Part shown: in pieces, positions 6,934 to 15,130 of the stretch
Position numbering within the stretch: position 1 is the stretch's first letter
Layout: each line of letters starts with the position of its first letter
Program-made: the position numbers and the translations under genes
The notes under the pieces: model-generated
The model's input: only the letters and a program-made list of their open reading frames with translations
The model's database searches: none
What the model was told of the DNA's origin: nothing
NCBI GenBank assembly: GCA_035550075.1
Contig: DASZQG010000088.1
Span: forward strand, 1 to 32,950
Origin: AWTP1-13 sp035550075
GTDB taxonomy: Bacteria; Pseudomonadota; Alphaproteobacteria; Rhizobiales; Hyphomicrobiaceae
Direction of reading: 5' to 3'
DNA: 32,950 nt

Positions 6934-9006
6934 ATGAGCAACACCGAACAGACACCCGAAAAGGCCCCCGCCCTGCAGGATCGGCTGACGACGTGGGCGG
7001 CGCGGCTGCCGCGCCATACGCTGGCCTGGGGCAGCCTGGGGCTGGCGCTGGTCATCCTGCTGTCGGTCAACCTGTTTGCGTCCTCCGCGCTGCGCGGGGT
7101 GAAGGCGGACGTCACCGAGAACCACCTGTTCACGATCTCAAAAGGCACCCGCTCGGTGCTGCACGACATCGACGAGCCGATCACGTTGAAACTCTACTAT
7201 TCCAAGAAGCTCGGCGAGGTGGCGCCGAGCTACGGGCGCTATTTCGAGCGCGTGCGCGCACTGCTCGAGCAGTATCGCGACATCTCCGGCGGCAAGCTGC
7301 AGGTGGGCTTCTTCGACCCCGAGCCGTTTTCCGACGCGGAGGACCGCGCGGTGGCGTCCGGCCTGCGCGGCATCCGCATCAACCAGGAAGGCGAGACGGG
7401 ATACTTCGGCCTCACCGGCAACAACTCCACCGACAACAGCGAGTCGATCGCCTTCTTCTCGGCCGACCGCGAGCCGTTCGTGGAGTATGATGTCACCAAG
7501 CTGATCTACACCCTTGCCCATCCCAAGAAGCGGGTGGTCGGGCTGATCGCAGGCGTGCCGGTGGACGGCGGCGCCAACCCTATGGCGATGATGGGCGGTC
7601 CGCGCCAGCTCCCGCAGCAGATGGTGATGGAGCAGATCCGCGAGTTCTTCGACGTCAAGACGCTGGACCAGGACATCAAGGAAATCCCGGCCGACGTGGA
7701 CGTGCTGATGGTGGCGCAGCCCGACCGGCTGACGCCGGAAGCTGCGTTCGCCATCGACCAGTATGCGCTCTCCGGCGGCAAGGTGCTGGCGTTCGTCGAT
7801 CCGGTGGCGGAGATGGGCCGCTCAGGCCCGATGGGCATCGGGCCCGGTGCTCCGGCGGCAGACTTCATCAAGGTGATGAAGGCGTGGGGCGTCGACTTCG
7901 ATCCCAAGAAGGTGGCCGCCGACATCGGCAATGCGCGGCGCGTGCAGTTCGGCGGCGGCGCCCGGCCGACCGTTACCGACTACGTGGCGTGGCTCGGCCT
8001 CGGCCAGAACGCGCTGAATGCCAAGGATGTGCTGTCGGGCGGCATCGAGCGGCTGAACCTCGCCTCGCCCGGTTTCCTCACCAAGGCCGACGGCGCAACC
8101 ACCCAGGTCGTCGGATTGCTGCACACCAGCCCGCGGGCGATGGAGATCCCGGCCGACAAGTTCGCCGGCATGCCCGATCCGGTCGGCCTGCTGCGCGGCT
8201 ACAAGCCTGGCGGCAAGGAGCTGATGCTGGCGGCGCGCGTGACCGGCGAGGCCAAGAGCGCGTTCCCGGACGGGCCGCCGAAGGCGGAAGATAAGAAGGA
8301 CGAGGGCAAGGCGGGCGAGAAGAAGGATGATGCTCCCGCGGCCAAGCCGGCGGAGAAGGGGGCAGCTGGTACCAAGGCGGACGAGAAGTCGAAAGACGCC
8401 AAAGCCGGCAAGCCGCACCTCACCTCGGGCCGCATCAATGTCATCGTCATTGCCGACACGGATCTGCTGTCCGACCAGTTCTGGGTCGACACCCGCGAGT
8501 TTCTCGGCCAGCAGGTGGCGATCCCCAACGCCAACAACGCGGCGCTGGTGGTCAATGCGCTCGACAATCTCTCCGGCTCCGATGCGCTGATCGGGCTGCG
8601 CGCGCGTGGCGCCGACAACCGGCCGTTCACCCTGGTGGACAACATCCGCCGGGACGCGGAGCGGCGCTATCGCGAGAAGGAGCAGGCGCTGACTGCCAAG
8701 CTGAAGGCGGCGCAGGACCAGCTCGCCAAGCTGGAAGCGGGCAGCGAGGACGGCAAGCTGTTACTGAGCGACGCCGACCGGCAGACGATCGAGAAGTTCC
8801 GCAACGACATGCTGCAGACTCGGCACGAGCTGCGCGACGTCAAGCGGGCGCTGCGCGAGGACATCGACCGGCTCGACGGCTGGCTGAAGTTCAGCAACAT
8901 CGCGTTGGTGCCGCTTCTGATCGGCTTCGGCGGGGTGGGCTGGACCGCATTCCAGCGCCGCCGGCGCAGCGGCGGCAAGCCTGACGCAGGGAGGGACGCG
9001 GCATGA
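6934..9006 (+). CDS. GldG-like ABC auxiliary protein with a Lys/Ala-rich linker
   Basis: A 690-residue protein has a transmembrane anchor at about residues 30-53, a large periplasmic part containing the GldG-type domain (ITLKLYYSKKLGEVAPSYGRYFERV, then VVGLIAG and LAFVDPVAEM segments), a coiled coil near 575-660, and a second membrane span close to the end (IALVPLLIGFGGVGW). Between residues about 447 and 492 lies a low-complexity linker very rich in Lys, Ala, Asp and Glu, which is not part of the core fold. ATG 6934 follows the permease stop by eight bases with GAGGGAG just before it. The protein belongs to the uncharacterised ABC auxiliary family first named from gliding motility; its job in non-gliding proteobacteria is unknown. 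Confidence 0.85.
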   Translation: MSNTEQTPEKAPALQDRLTTWAARLPRHTLAWGSLGLALVILLSVNLFASSALRGVKADVTENHLFTISKGTRSVLHDIDEPITLKLYYSKKLGEVAPSYGRYFERVRALLEQYRDISGGKLQVGFFDPEPFSDAEDRAVASGLRGIRINQEGETGYFGLTGNNSTDNSESIAFFSADREPFVEYDVTKLIYTLAHPKKRVVGLIAGVPVDGGANPMAMMGGPRQLPQQMVMEQIREFFDVKTLDQDIKEIPADVDVLMVAQPDRLTPEAAFAIDQYALSGGKVLAFVDPVAEMGRSGPMGIGPGAPAADFIKVMKAWGVDFDPKKVAADIGNARRVQFGGGARPTVTDYVAWLGLGQNALNAKDVLSGGIERLNLASPGFLTKADGATTQVVGLLHTSPRAMEIPADKFAGMPDPVGLLRGYKPGGKELMLAARVTGEAKSAFPDGPPKAEDKKDEGKAGEKKDDAPAAKPAEKGAAGTKADEKSKDAKAGKPHLTSGRINVIVIADTDLLSDQFWVDTREFLGQQVAIPNANNAALVVNALDNLSGSDALIGLRARGADNRPFTLVDNIRRDAERRYREKEQALTAKLKAAQDQLAKLEAGSEDGKLLLSDADRQTIEKFRNDMLQTRHELRDVKRALREDIDRLDGWLKFSNIALVPLLIGFGGVGWTAFQRRRRSGGKPDAGRDAA

Positions 9007-10100
9007 AGCCGAAATCCTTTGCGGTGCTCGCTATCGCGGCGGTGCTGAGCGCGGTGATCGCGCTTGCCACCTACGCCTCCAATAATCGCTGGTCGCAGGC
9101 GCGAACCGGTGGGCAACCGCTGTTCCCTGACCTGGCAGCGCAGGCGTCGCGCATCGCCAATGTCGAGATCAAGCGCGGCGACAAGACCTTGACGCTCGCC
9201 CGCGGCAAGGACGGCTGGGTGGTCGCCGGCCACGGCGACTACCCCGTCAAGCCCGGCGCCGTACGCAGCCTGCTGATCAAGCTTGGCGAGGCCGAGCTGG
9301 TGGAGCCAAAGACCCGTAACCGAGAGCGCTATGGCCTGCTCGACCTGGAAGACCCGGCCGCCAAAGACACCAAGGCGCATCTGGTGCGGCTGCTCGATGA
9401 CAAGGGCGGCGTGGTCGCGGAAGTCGTGGTGGGCAAGAAACGCTGGGAGGCGTTCGGCCAGAGCCGCGCGGGCACCTACGTGCGCAAACCCGGCGATCCG
9501 CAGACCTGGCTTGCCAGCGTCGAGATCGACGCGCGCGAAACCGTGCCCGACTGGGTGCATAGCAAGGTGATCGACCTGGTGCCGAGCAAGATCGCCGGCC
9601 TCACGGTCGAGAACCCCGGCCAGCCGCCACTGAAGCTGGAGCGGTCCGGCACCGAAAAGACCAAACACGCGCTGGCGGCGATCCCCGAGGGCAAAAAGCT
9701 CAAGAAGGGTGCCGACGTCGACGATATCGTGCGGGCGGCCGGCTCGATCGAGCTGGAGGACGTGCGCAAGGCGGAAAGCACGCCCGTGGGTGACGTCGGC
9801 GTCGTGCAGATCGCCGGCGACGGCGGCCTGGGGATCACGCTGCGGCTGCACAAGGAGGGCGATGCCTATTGGCTTTCGGTCTCGGCGGCCGGCAAGGAGG
9901 GCGACGCCAAGAAGCAGGCCGACGACATCACCAAGCGCACCCAGGGCTGGGAATTCAAGGTGGCGTCAGCGAAAGCGCAGTCGATCCTGAAGAAGCAGGA
10001 CGACCTGCTGGAGGCCAAACCGGCTCCGGCCGCAGCAGCAACACCCGCTCCAGGCGCGACATCGACCCCGGCAGCGACACCCGCACCTGCGCAGCAGTAG
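9003..10100 (+). CDS. DUF4340 domain protein, last gene of the Gld-type operon
   Basis: A 365-residue protein has an N-terminal signal anchor (FAVLAIAAVLSAVIALATYA) and a periplasmic region with the DUF4340 pattern: a strand-rich unit with VEIKRGDKTLTLARGKDGWVV, then YPVKPGAVRSLLIKLGEAELVE and a repeated domain. The last 30 residues are almost all Ala, Pro and Thr, a flexible tail. ATGA at 9003-9006 overlaps the stop of the GldG-like gene, so translation is coupled. DUF4340 proteins regularly follow GldG-like genes, which supports one complex in the inner membrane and periplasm. No enzyme motif is seen. Confidence 0.85.
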   Translation: MKPKSFAVLAIAAVLSAVIALATYASNNRWSQARTGGQPLFPDLAAQASRIANVEIKRGDKTLTLARGKDGWVVAGHGDYPVKPGAVRSLLIKLGEAELVEPKTRNRERYGLLDLEDPAAKDTKAHLVRLLDDKGGVVAEVVVGKKRWEAFGQSRAGTYVRKPGDPQTWLASVEIDARETVPDWVHSKVIDLVPSKIAGLTVENPGQPPLKLERSGTEKTKHALAAIPEGKKLKKGADVDDIVRAAGSIELEDVRKAESTPVGDVGVVQIAGDGGLGITLRLHKEGDAYWLSVSAAGKEGDAKKQADDITKRTQGWEFKVASAKAQSILKKQDDLLEAKPAPAAAATPAPGATSTPAATPAPAQQ

Positions 10101-10125
10101 CAAGCGCTCGCCGGCGCGGCCCAAC

Positions 10126-10548
10126 TCAGAAGAGCCCGCGCGGGCGCACGTAGGCCAGCGCCGCGGCGCCGACAACGACGAGCGCGAAAAACCAGCCGAC
10201 CTCGCCCGGGTCCCGGCGGCCGCGCGCCAGCGCGTAGAGCGAGAACAGCAGGCCGAGCGCGGCCATCGCCTCGAAGCCGATCAGCACCGCGTGCCAAGCG
10301 CGGGCATCGCGGATGAGGTAGGCCCAGGCTGCCACCAGCACGCCGCCGCCGATGAAGGCCTTCTCGGGATCGTAGCTGAGCGCTTCGAACGCGATGGCGA
10401 TCGCCAGTGCCAGAACCAAGACGACGGCAGGAACGAGCAGACTGGGGAGGATCGTCGCGCCGAGCGCCACGCCCTCGGCTGCAAGCGCCGGTGCAGAAGG
10501 CACCGCGCCAGCGAGCACCAGGCAGAGCAGAGGGCGGACAGCGCGCAT
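10126..10548 (-). CDS. Small membrane protein, unknown function
   Basis: A 140-residue protein starts at ATG 10548 with a signal-like hydrophobic segment (PLLCLVLAGAVPSAPALAA), then three further hydrophobic segments (around 34-54, 68-80 and 87-108) and a last one near 118-134 before the end YVRPRGLF. The frame continues to 10632, but the extra 28 residues are proline- and arginine-rich and look non-coding. It is convergent with the Gld-type operon, with 25 bases between stops. I do not recognise a family. Confidence 0.6.
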   Translation of the reverse strand: MRAVRPLLCLVLAGAVPSAPALAAEGVALGATILPSLLVPAVVLVLALAIAIAFEALSYDPEKAFIGGGVLVAAWAYLIRDARAWHAVLIGFEAMAALGLLFSLYALARGRRDPGEVGWFFALVVVGAAALAYVRPRGLF

Positions 10549-10671
10549 CGGGGGCCTGGCGTTGTTGAAGGGCCCCGATCCCTCCCGTGCTTTGCGGGGG
10601 CGGTCAAGCCCGGACGCCCGGCGGGGAACCAAGCCGCCGGGGCGGCGGAGAGCTGAACCTTGGCGCAGGAA

Positions 10672-11286
10672 TCAGGCCTTGCGCAGGCGATAGAAGCATG
10701 GCCGCCCGGTGCGAAGCGGCGGCGGCAGGCCGGACGCGTCGAACGGTGCTTCGTCGATCACGCGCCAGGAGGAAAAGACATTCTCCAGGTCGGCTCGGCT
10801 GGCGCCGCGCGGCAGAGGCCAGCGCCGGCCGGGCGCCCACGCCAGGATCAGCATGGTTGCGCCGGAGGCGGCCAGCGCATCCAGTTCCCGCGCGACCGCC
10901 CGGCGCTGAGAATCCGACAATCCATGGAGGGCGCCGAAATCCCACACGAACTGGAACTCCGGCTCGATGCCGGCGGCGCGCATCGCGGTCGCGTCCCCTT
11001 GCACGAAGCGAACCCGGACCCCGGCCTCGGCGGCGTGCTTGCGTGCGGCCTCGATGGCGGAGCCTACGAGGTCGATGCCCGTGGTTTGCCAGCCGCGTTT
11101 GGCGAGCTCGATCGACCAGTGCCCCCGGCCACAGCCCAGATCGAGTGCCCTTCCGTAGGGCGGCGTGCGCTCGGCCTCTTCGCGATCCAGCAAGGCGGCG
11201 ATGTGAGTTGCAGCGGGCCCGTGTCTCGCCGCATTTTCCCAGGGCGCAAAGTTCACCATGTAGGAAAGCGTGTAGAACAGGCTCAC
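10672..11286 (-). CDS. Class I SAM-dependent methyltransferase
   Basis: The product has the SAM-binding motif I LDLGCGRGHWS near residues 49-59, the acidic end of strand 2 (GIDLV), and FVQGDATAM as motif II, followed by FVWDFGALHGL. It is about 204 residues from the GTG at 11286. That start is preferred over the ATG at 11334 for two reasons: a strong ribosome site (AGGGAGGG, complement of 11291-11298) precedes it by four bases, and the EcfG-type promoter at 11308-11332 lies inside the longer version. The acceptor substrate is unknown; TehB- or thiopurine-methyltransferase-like small-molecule enzymes are the nearest in style. The promoter suggests expression under general stress or stationary phase. 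Confidence 0.82.
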   Translation of the reverse strand: MSLFYTLSYMVNFAPWENAARHGPAATHIAALLDREEAERTPPYGRALDLGCGRGHWSIELAKRGWQTTGIDLVGSAIEAARKHAAEAGVRVRFVQGDATAMRAAGIEPEFQFVWDFGALHGLSDSQRRAVARELDALAASGATMLILAWAPGRRWPLPRGASRADLENVFSSWRVIDEAPFDASGLPPPLRTGRPCFYRLRKA

Positions 11287-11307
11287 GGCGTCCCTCCCTG
11301 GCCGGGC

Positions 11308-11332
11308 AACGAGCGAGGCGCACTGGGGTTCC
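11308..11332 (-). promoter_or_regulatory. Sigma-EcfG-type promoter of the methyltransferase gene
   Basis: Reading the minus strand, GGAAC (11332-11328), 16 bases, CGTT (11311-11308). This is an exact match to the alphaproteobacterial EcfG general-stress promoter consensus (GGAAC-N16/17-CGTT). Transcription would start near 11301, giving a short leader that contains the AGGGAGGG ribosome site and then the GTG start at 11286. Confidence 0.65.
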
Positions 11333-11376
11333 AAAAAAATTCAGCCGGGCCCAAGGGCTCGTGGCCGCCCAAGGCC

Positions 11377-12351
11377 CTAAAACCAAACCCCGGGAAAACG
11401 GTAGCGCGGGCGCATGGTGGCGGGTCCAACCCCGACCATCGTCACCATCGGCGTTTCCTTGACGTCGAGCGCGGCGGGGAGCGCGCCACGCCCCAGAGCC
11501 TCCAGGCGTGCGATGCGCTCGGCTGTCGGCGGATGCGAGCGCAGCAGCGAGGGCTGCGGAATGCGCCGGCCGGGAACGGGCAGCGCCATGTCCTCCCAGA
11601 AGGAGCCCTGATGGCGCTCGAGCTTGGCGAGCGCGGCGGCGAGGCCCGCAGGATCGCCGGTGAGCTGGGCGCCCTCGAAATCGGCGTCGTACTCGCGGGT
11701 GCGCGACAGGCCGAGTTGAATGAGGCTGCCGATGGTGGGCGCCAGATAGAGCAGGACGAGAGCGGAAAAGGATATGTCGGATTCGCCGAGCAGCATCGCC
11801 GGCAGGTTGAGGATTGCCAGAATGACGGCGAGATAGGAGAGCGTCTGCATCAGGCGCGTCATGACGTCGGCGAGGCTCATGACCGCGAGGTCGTTGTTGC
11901 GCACATGGCTGAGCTCGTGGGCCAGAACGCCCGCCAGCTCGCGCAGGGTGAGGCGGCGCAGCAGTCCTTCGGTGACCGCGATGATGGCGCGATCCGGCGT
12001 GCCGGCAGCGAAGGCGTTGAGCGTCATGCTGGGAATTACGTAGAGTCTCGGCAGATTTGCGAGGCCGGCGCGCTCGCCGAGCTGGCGCAGGATGTCAAGG
12101 ATCTGCGCGCCGTGGCCGGGGTCGAGCGGGCGCGCACGGAACATCCGCATCACCATTTCGGCCGGCAGGCGCGGGGCGAAGGCGTAGACGAGGCCGACGA
12201 CGACCAGCGTGGCCGCCACGCCCATCGCCCCCCACAACAGCCACGCCGAGAACGCCGTGACGAGGCCGAGGCCGCCGACCAGAAGGGCCGACTGCATTTC
12301 GTTCTTGGCCTTGTGCGCGCGGCGGCTTTCGTCGTCGAGTAAATGAGTCAT
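11377..12351 (-). CDS. M48 family metalloprotease, HtpX-like
   Basis: A 324-residue membrane protease starts at ATG 12351. It has two N-terminal membrane spans (about 21-40 and 43-59), the zinc motif HELSH at 145-149 with context VLAHELSHV, further hydrophobic segments around 165-185 and 195-215, and the third zinc ligand glutamate in SRTREYDADFEGA. A conserved HPPTAERIARLEAL occurs near the C-terminus. This is the HtpX plan, used for quality control of inner-membrane proteins with the active site facing the cytoplasm. The tail after the HPPT motif is longer than in E. coli HtpX. Because alphaproteobacteria often have a separate canonical htpX, I leave the symbol blank. A gap of 136 bases separates it from the LOG gene upstream. 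Confidence 0.87.
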   Translation of the reverse strand: MTHLLDDESRRAHKAKNEMQSALLVGGLGLVTAFSAWLLWGAMGVAATLVVVGLVYAFAPRLPAEMVMRMFRARPLDPGHGAQILDILRQLGERAGLANLPRLYVIPSMTLNAFAAGTPDRAIIAVTEGLLRRLTLRELAGVLAHELSHVRNNDLAVMSLADVMTRLMQTLSYLAVILAILNLPAMLLGESDISFSALVLLYLAPTIGSLIQLGLSRTREYDADFEGAQLTGDPAGLAAALAKLERHQGSFWEDMALPVPGRRIPQPSLLRSHPPTAERIARLEALGRGALPAALDVKETPMVTMVGVGPATMRPRYRFPGVWF

Positions 12352-12487
12352 CGAAATATGGCCCGCCCTGCCGGCGGCAGGCAGCCGACGCCGCCGGATT
12401 CCCCGCTGCCCACCATAGGGGCAACCGGCCGCGAGGGCAAAGGCGGCGGTCGATGACGGAGGGCGCAGGGGGCGAGGGGAGGAACGG

Positions 12488-13159
12488 CTACAGCTTCTCG
12501 GGCGCAATGCGCGCAGCCTGTGGGCCGGTTTGCGCCCGCGCCAGCCCGCGGGAAATGGCCGGCACAACCTCGTCCACGGACCCGACCACCGCATACTTGA
12601 TCGCAAGGCCGGGGCGAATGAACCGGTTCCGCTCCATGTGGCGGAACAGGGCGACGAGTGGATCCCAATAGCCCAGGACATTGACCAGAACGAGCGGCTT
12701 GTTGTGCTGGCCGATCTGATTCCAGGTGAGCTGCTCGACAAACTCCTCGAGCGTGCCGATGCCGCCCGGCAGCGCGACGAACGCGTCGGCGCGCTGGTAC
12801 ATCTGCAGCTTGCGCTCGTGCATGTCGTTGGTGACGATCAGGTGGGCCGAGCGCATGGCGTGCTCGGCCCGGATAAGAAACTCGGGAATGATTCCGACCA
12901 CGCGGCCCCCGGCGTCGATTGCTGCCTGCGCCAGTTCGCCCATCAGGCCGCGACCGCCGCCGCCGTAAATCAGGCCGATGTTCTGCGCGGCGAGGTGCCG
13001 GCCCAGGGCGCGCGCGGCTTCCGCGTAGGCCGGATCGGACCCGAGCCCGGAGCCACAGTAGACGCAGACGCTGGACGGCGCCGAGGCGGGCGCCCGCCCC
13101 GCGGCGGTGGCGGATTTGCGGGTTCGGGGGTGGGAGCGGGACTTGCCTCGGTCTGCCAT
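12488..13159 (-). CDS. LOG-family protein (nucleoside 5'-monophosphate phosphoribohydrolase)
   Basis: A 223-residue TIGR00730-type Rossmann protein has VCVYCGSGLGSDP at 31-43, YGGGGRGLMG at 65-74 and the diagnostic PGGIGTLEE at 131-139, together with the catalytic arginine region MHERKLQM. These proteins cleave the N-glycosidic bond of nucleotide monophosphates; the best-known members activate cytokinins, and bacterial members often act on AMP or other purine monophosphates. The first 30 residues are basic and serine-rich and form an extension before the fold. ATG 13159 was chosen because upstream sequence in this frame is proline- and arginine-rich low-complexity. The gene is divergent from the LysM-type gene. 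Cytokinin production cannot be concluded from sequence. Confidence 0.85.
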   Translation of the reverse strand: MADRGKSRSHPRTRKSATAAGRAPASAPSSVCVYCGSGLGSDPAYAEAARALGRHLAAQNIGLIYGGGGRGLMGELAQAAIDAGGRVVGIIPEFLIRAEHAMRSAHLIVTNDMHERKLQMYQRADAFVALPGGIGTLEEFVEQLTWNQIGQHNKPLVLVNVLGYWDPLVALFRHMERNRFIRPGLAIKYAVVGSVDEVVPAISRGLARAQTGPQAARIAPEKL

Positions 13160-13395
13160 GCGATGCCTTCTTGTTGGTGTCGGTTTTGCCGGAAGCGCGC
13201 ACAACGGGTGCGGCGCGCGCGGGGCCAAAATGGGGCGGCCGGCGAGCCGGCGGGATGGGCGTTTGCGGCCTTGGCGTGATGTGGCTAAGGTCGGGCTCGG
13301 TTGCTGGTCCGTCCCTCTTAGCATCCGGCTGCGAGGGGCGGAACACATCCCGCGTTTGGCTCGCGGGAGCTGGAAAAACGACGGGCGGCGCCCCG

Positions 13396-15066
13396 ATGAA
13401 ATGTGCACGCCTCCTGACACTCGCGCTGCCGGCCGCTCTCCTGGCCGGCGCGGTGGCGAGCGCCGCCAGAGCCGACGGCGGCGGCGTGGCGTCCTCACCG
13501 GAGGTGCGCGCCCGGGCGGAGGAGTTGGCGCGCGAAGCGAGCCGCCGCTACGACGAAGTGATGGGCTTGAAGCGCGTCGCGCAGGCGGCGCCCGCTGACA
13601 AATCAAGCCCCGCCGAGCCCGGCGGGCAGTCAAAAACAATTCCGTCCTGGCTGTCGGACTGGCTCGCGCAATCCAACAGCGCCTACCGCAGCCTGGTTCG
13701 CCGCCTGTTTTCGGGGGGCGAGGGAAGCCCCGCACCGGATGCACGCCCGCCGGCCTCAGTGGTGCGCCGCAGCCAGCCGGCGGAGCCCGCGACCGGCTGG
13801 GACTGGCTGACGCGAGCCGACAAGGGGTTCCAGGCGGTGATGCGCAAGCTGTCGGTCGAGCAGCCGTGGGGTCTCGCCAGGGACATCGCGGAAGCGAAGG
13901 CCGCGCGGGAGAAGCAGGCAGCTGCGGCGCGAGCGGCCGCCGCCGCGAAGGCCGAGCAGGAAAAGGCAGCGGCCTCCGCCGAGGCGCGCAAGCGGGCAGA
14001 GGCCGTCGCCCGCGCCAACGCGGCGGCCGAGGCAAAGCGTAAGGCCGCCGCCGACAAGGAGAAGCAGGCAGCGATCCAGGCCGAGCAGGCACGCAAGCGA
14101 GCGGAGGCGGAAGCCCGCGCCAAGGCCGAAGCGGCATGGCTGGCCGCGCTGGAGCGGCGGCAGGCGGAAGACCGGAAGGTTGCCGCAGCGAAGGCGGAAC
14201 AGGAGCGGCGCGCCGCGGAAGCGGCCCGCGCGCAGCAGGAGAAGCAGGCTAAGGAGGCTGCGGCCGCTAAAGCGGAACAGGACCGGCAGCGTGCTGCGGC
14301 CGTGGCAAAGGCGGAACAGGAACAGCGCGCAGCGGAGGCGGCACGGGCGCAGGAACAGGCGCGGCAACGCGAAAAGCAGGCGCAAGAGGCGGCCGCCGCC
14401 AAAGCGGAACAGGAGCGGCGCGCCGCGGAAGCGGCCCGCGCACAGCAGGAGAGGCAGGCTAAGGAGGTTGCGGCCGCCAAAGCGGAACAGGAGCGGCAGG
14501 AGGCGCAGCGGCGAAATGCCGAGGCACGCCTGAAGGCGGACCAGGACCGGCAGCGTGCCGCAGCCATAGCAAAGACCGAACAAGAACGTCATGCGGCGGA
14601 AGCGGCACAGGCACGGCAGCGGCAACAGGAGAAGCAGGCAACACAGGCCGCCGACCGGGCGCACCAGCAGGCGCAGGCGCCCCAACCGCATGACATGAAC
14701 GTCCCGACCTCGGGCGAGGACCATGCGGCATCGCCGCCCGCCACGCTCCCGGCACCGACAGGGCGCACCAAGGTGAACGCCGCCCGCCCTCGCGCGCATG
14801 ACGCAAAGCGGCGCCACAAGCGCCCGGCCCACCGCAGGCCTCACCGGCGCCAGGCGCCGCAGTGCCCCGAGTTCAGCGAGGCAACGCCTGCCTCCCGCTG
14901 GTCCAGGGCCCGTGACGACGAGACCGGGTGGGGAACCGCCGAACGGCACTATGGCGCCGGCCGCCTTTACCCGCGCATCTCCGCCGCCAACCAGCGCCTC
15001 GTGCGTGAGCCGGATGTGGTGTGGGCCTGCCTGCGGTTCTACATTCCCCCCATGCGGACAGGCTGA
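13396..15066 (+). CDS. Exported TolA-like coiled-coil protein with degenerate C-terminal LysM-like domain
   Basis: A 556-residue protein starts at ATG 13396 with a clear signal peptide (cleavage after ARA at about residue 26). Residues about 165-435 form an Ala/Glu/Lys/Arg/Gln-rich region of repeated AKAEQERRAAEAARAQQ-like units, as in TolA-type periplasmic coiled coils. A proline- and basic-rich linker follows. The last 50 residues contain a match to LysM folds: WGTAERHYGAGRLYP, then ISAANQRLVREPDVVWACLRFYIPP. The family's leading GDTLW is degraded to DDETGW. LysM domains bind peptidoglycan, so I infer a protein that spans the periplasm or ties to the wall. A strong shadow frame on the other strand results from the codon bias of the repeats. 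The ABC exporter gene follows after 64 bases. Confidence 0.72.
   Translation: MKCARLLTLALPAALLAGAVASAARADGGGVASSPEVRARAEELAREASRRYDEVMGLKRVAQAAPADKSSPAEPGGQSKTIPSWLSDWLAQSNSAYRSLVRRLFSGGEGSPAPDARPPASVVRRSQPAEPATGWDWLTRADKGFQAVMRKLSVEQPWGLARDIAEAKAAREKQAAAARAAAAAKAEQEKAAASAEARKRAEAVARANAAAEAKRKAAADKEKQAAIQAEQARKRAEAEARAKAEAAWLAALERRQAEDRKVAAAKAEQERRAAEAARAQQEKQAKEAAAAKAEQDRQRAAAVAKAEQEQRAAEAARAQEQARQREKQAQEAAAAKAEQERRAAEAARAQQERQAKEVAAAKAEQERQEAQRRNAEARLKADQDRQRAAAIAKTEQERHAAEAAQARQRQQEKQATQAADRAHQQAQAPQPHDMNVPTSGEDHAASPPATLPAPTGRTKVNAARPRAHDAKRRHKRPAHRRPHRRQAPQCPEFSEATPASRWSRARDDETGWGTAERHYGAGRLYPRISAANQRLVREPDVVWACLRFYIPPMRTG
14191..14500 (+). repeat. Near-identical 100-base direct repeat inside the coiled-coil gene
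   Basis: Bases 14191-14290 and 14401-14500 are almost the same, with about six differences by eye, and are offset by 210 bases, exactly 70 codons. A shorter related unit begins near 14311. The differences mostly keep the amino acids, so the copies are in-frame duplications that lengthen the coiled coil. Confidence 0.85.
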
Positions 15067-15130
15067 CAGCCAGAAAATCTGGCGGGAAAACGCGCTGACG
15101 CGGCAGCGGCGCGGGTCCAGGAGCGGGCGA

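Noticed and set aside
10660..12342. A 560-codon plus-strand frame
   Set aside because: It runs antisense across the methyltransferase and M48 protease genes, both of which have clear catalytic motifs.
13340..13357. GGAAC and CGTT before the coiled-coil gene
   Set aside because: The spacing is only eight bases, so it cannot act as an EcfG promoter.
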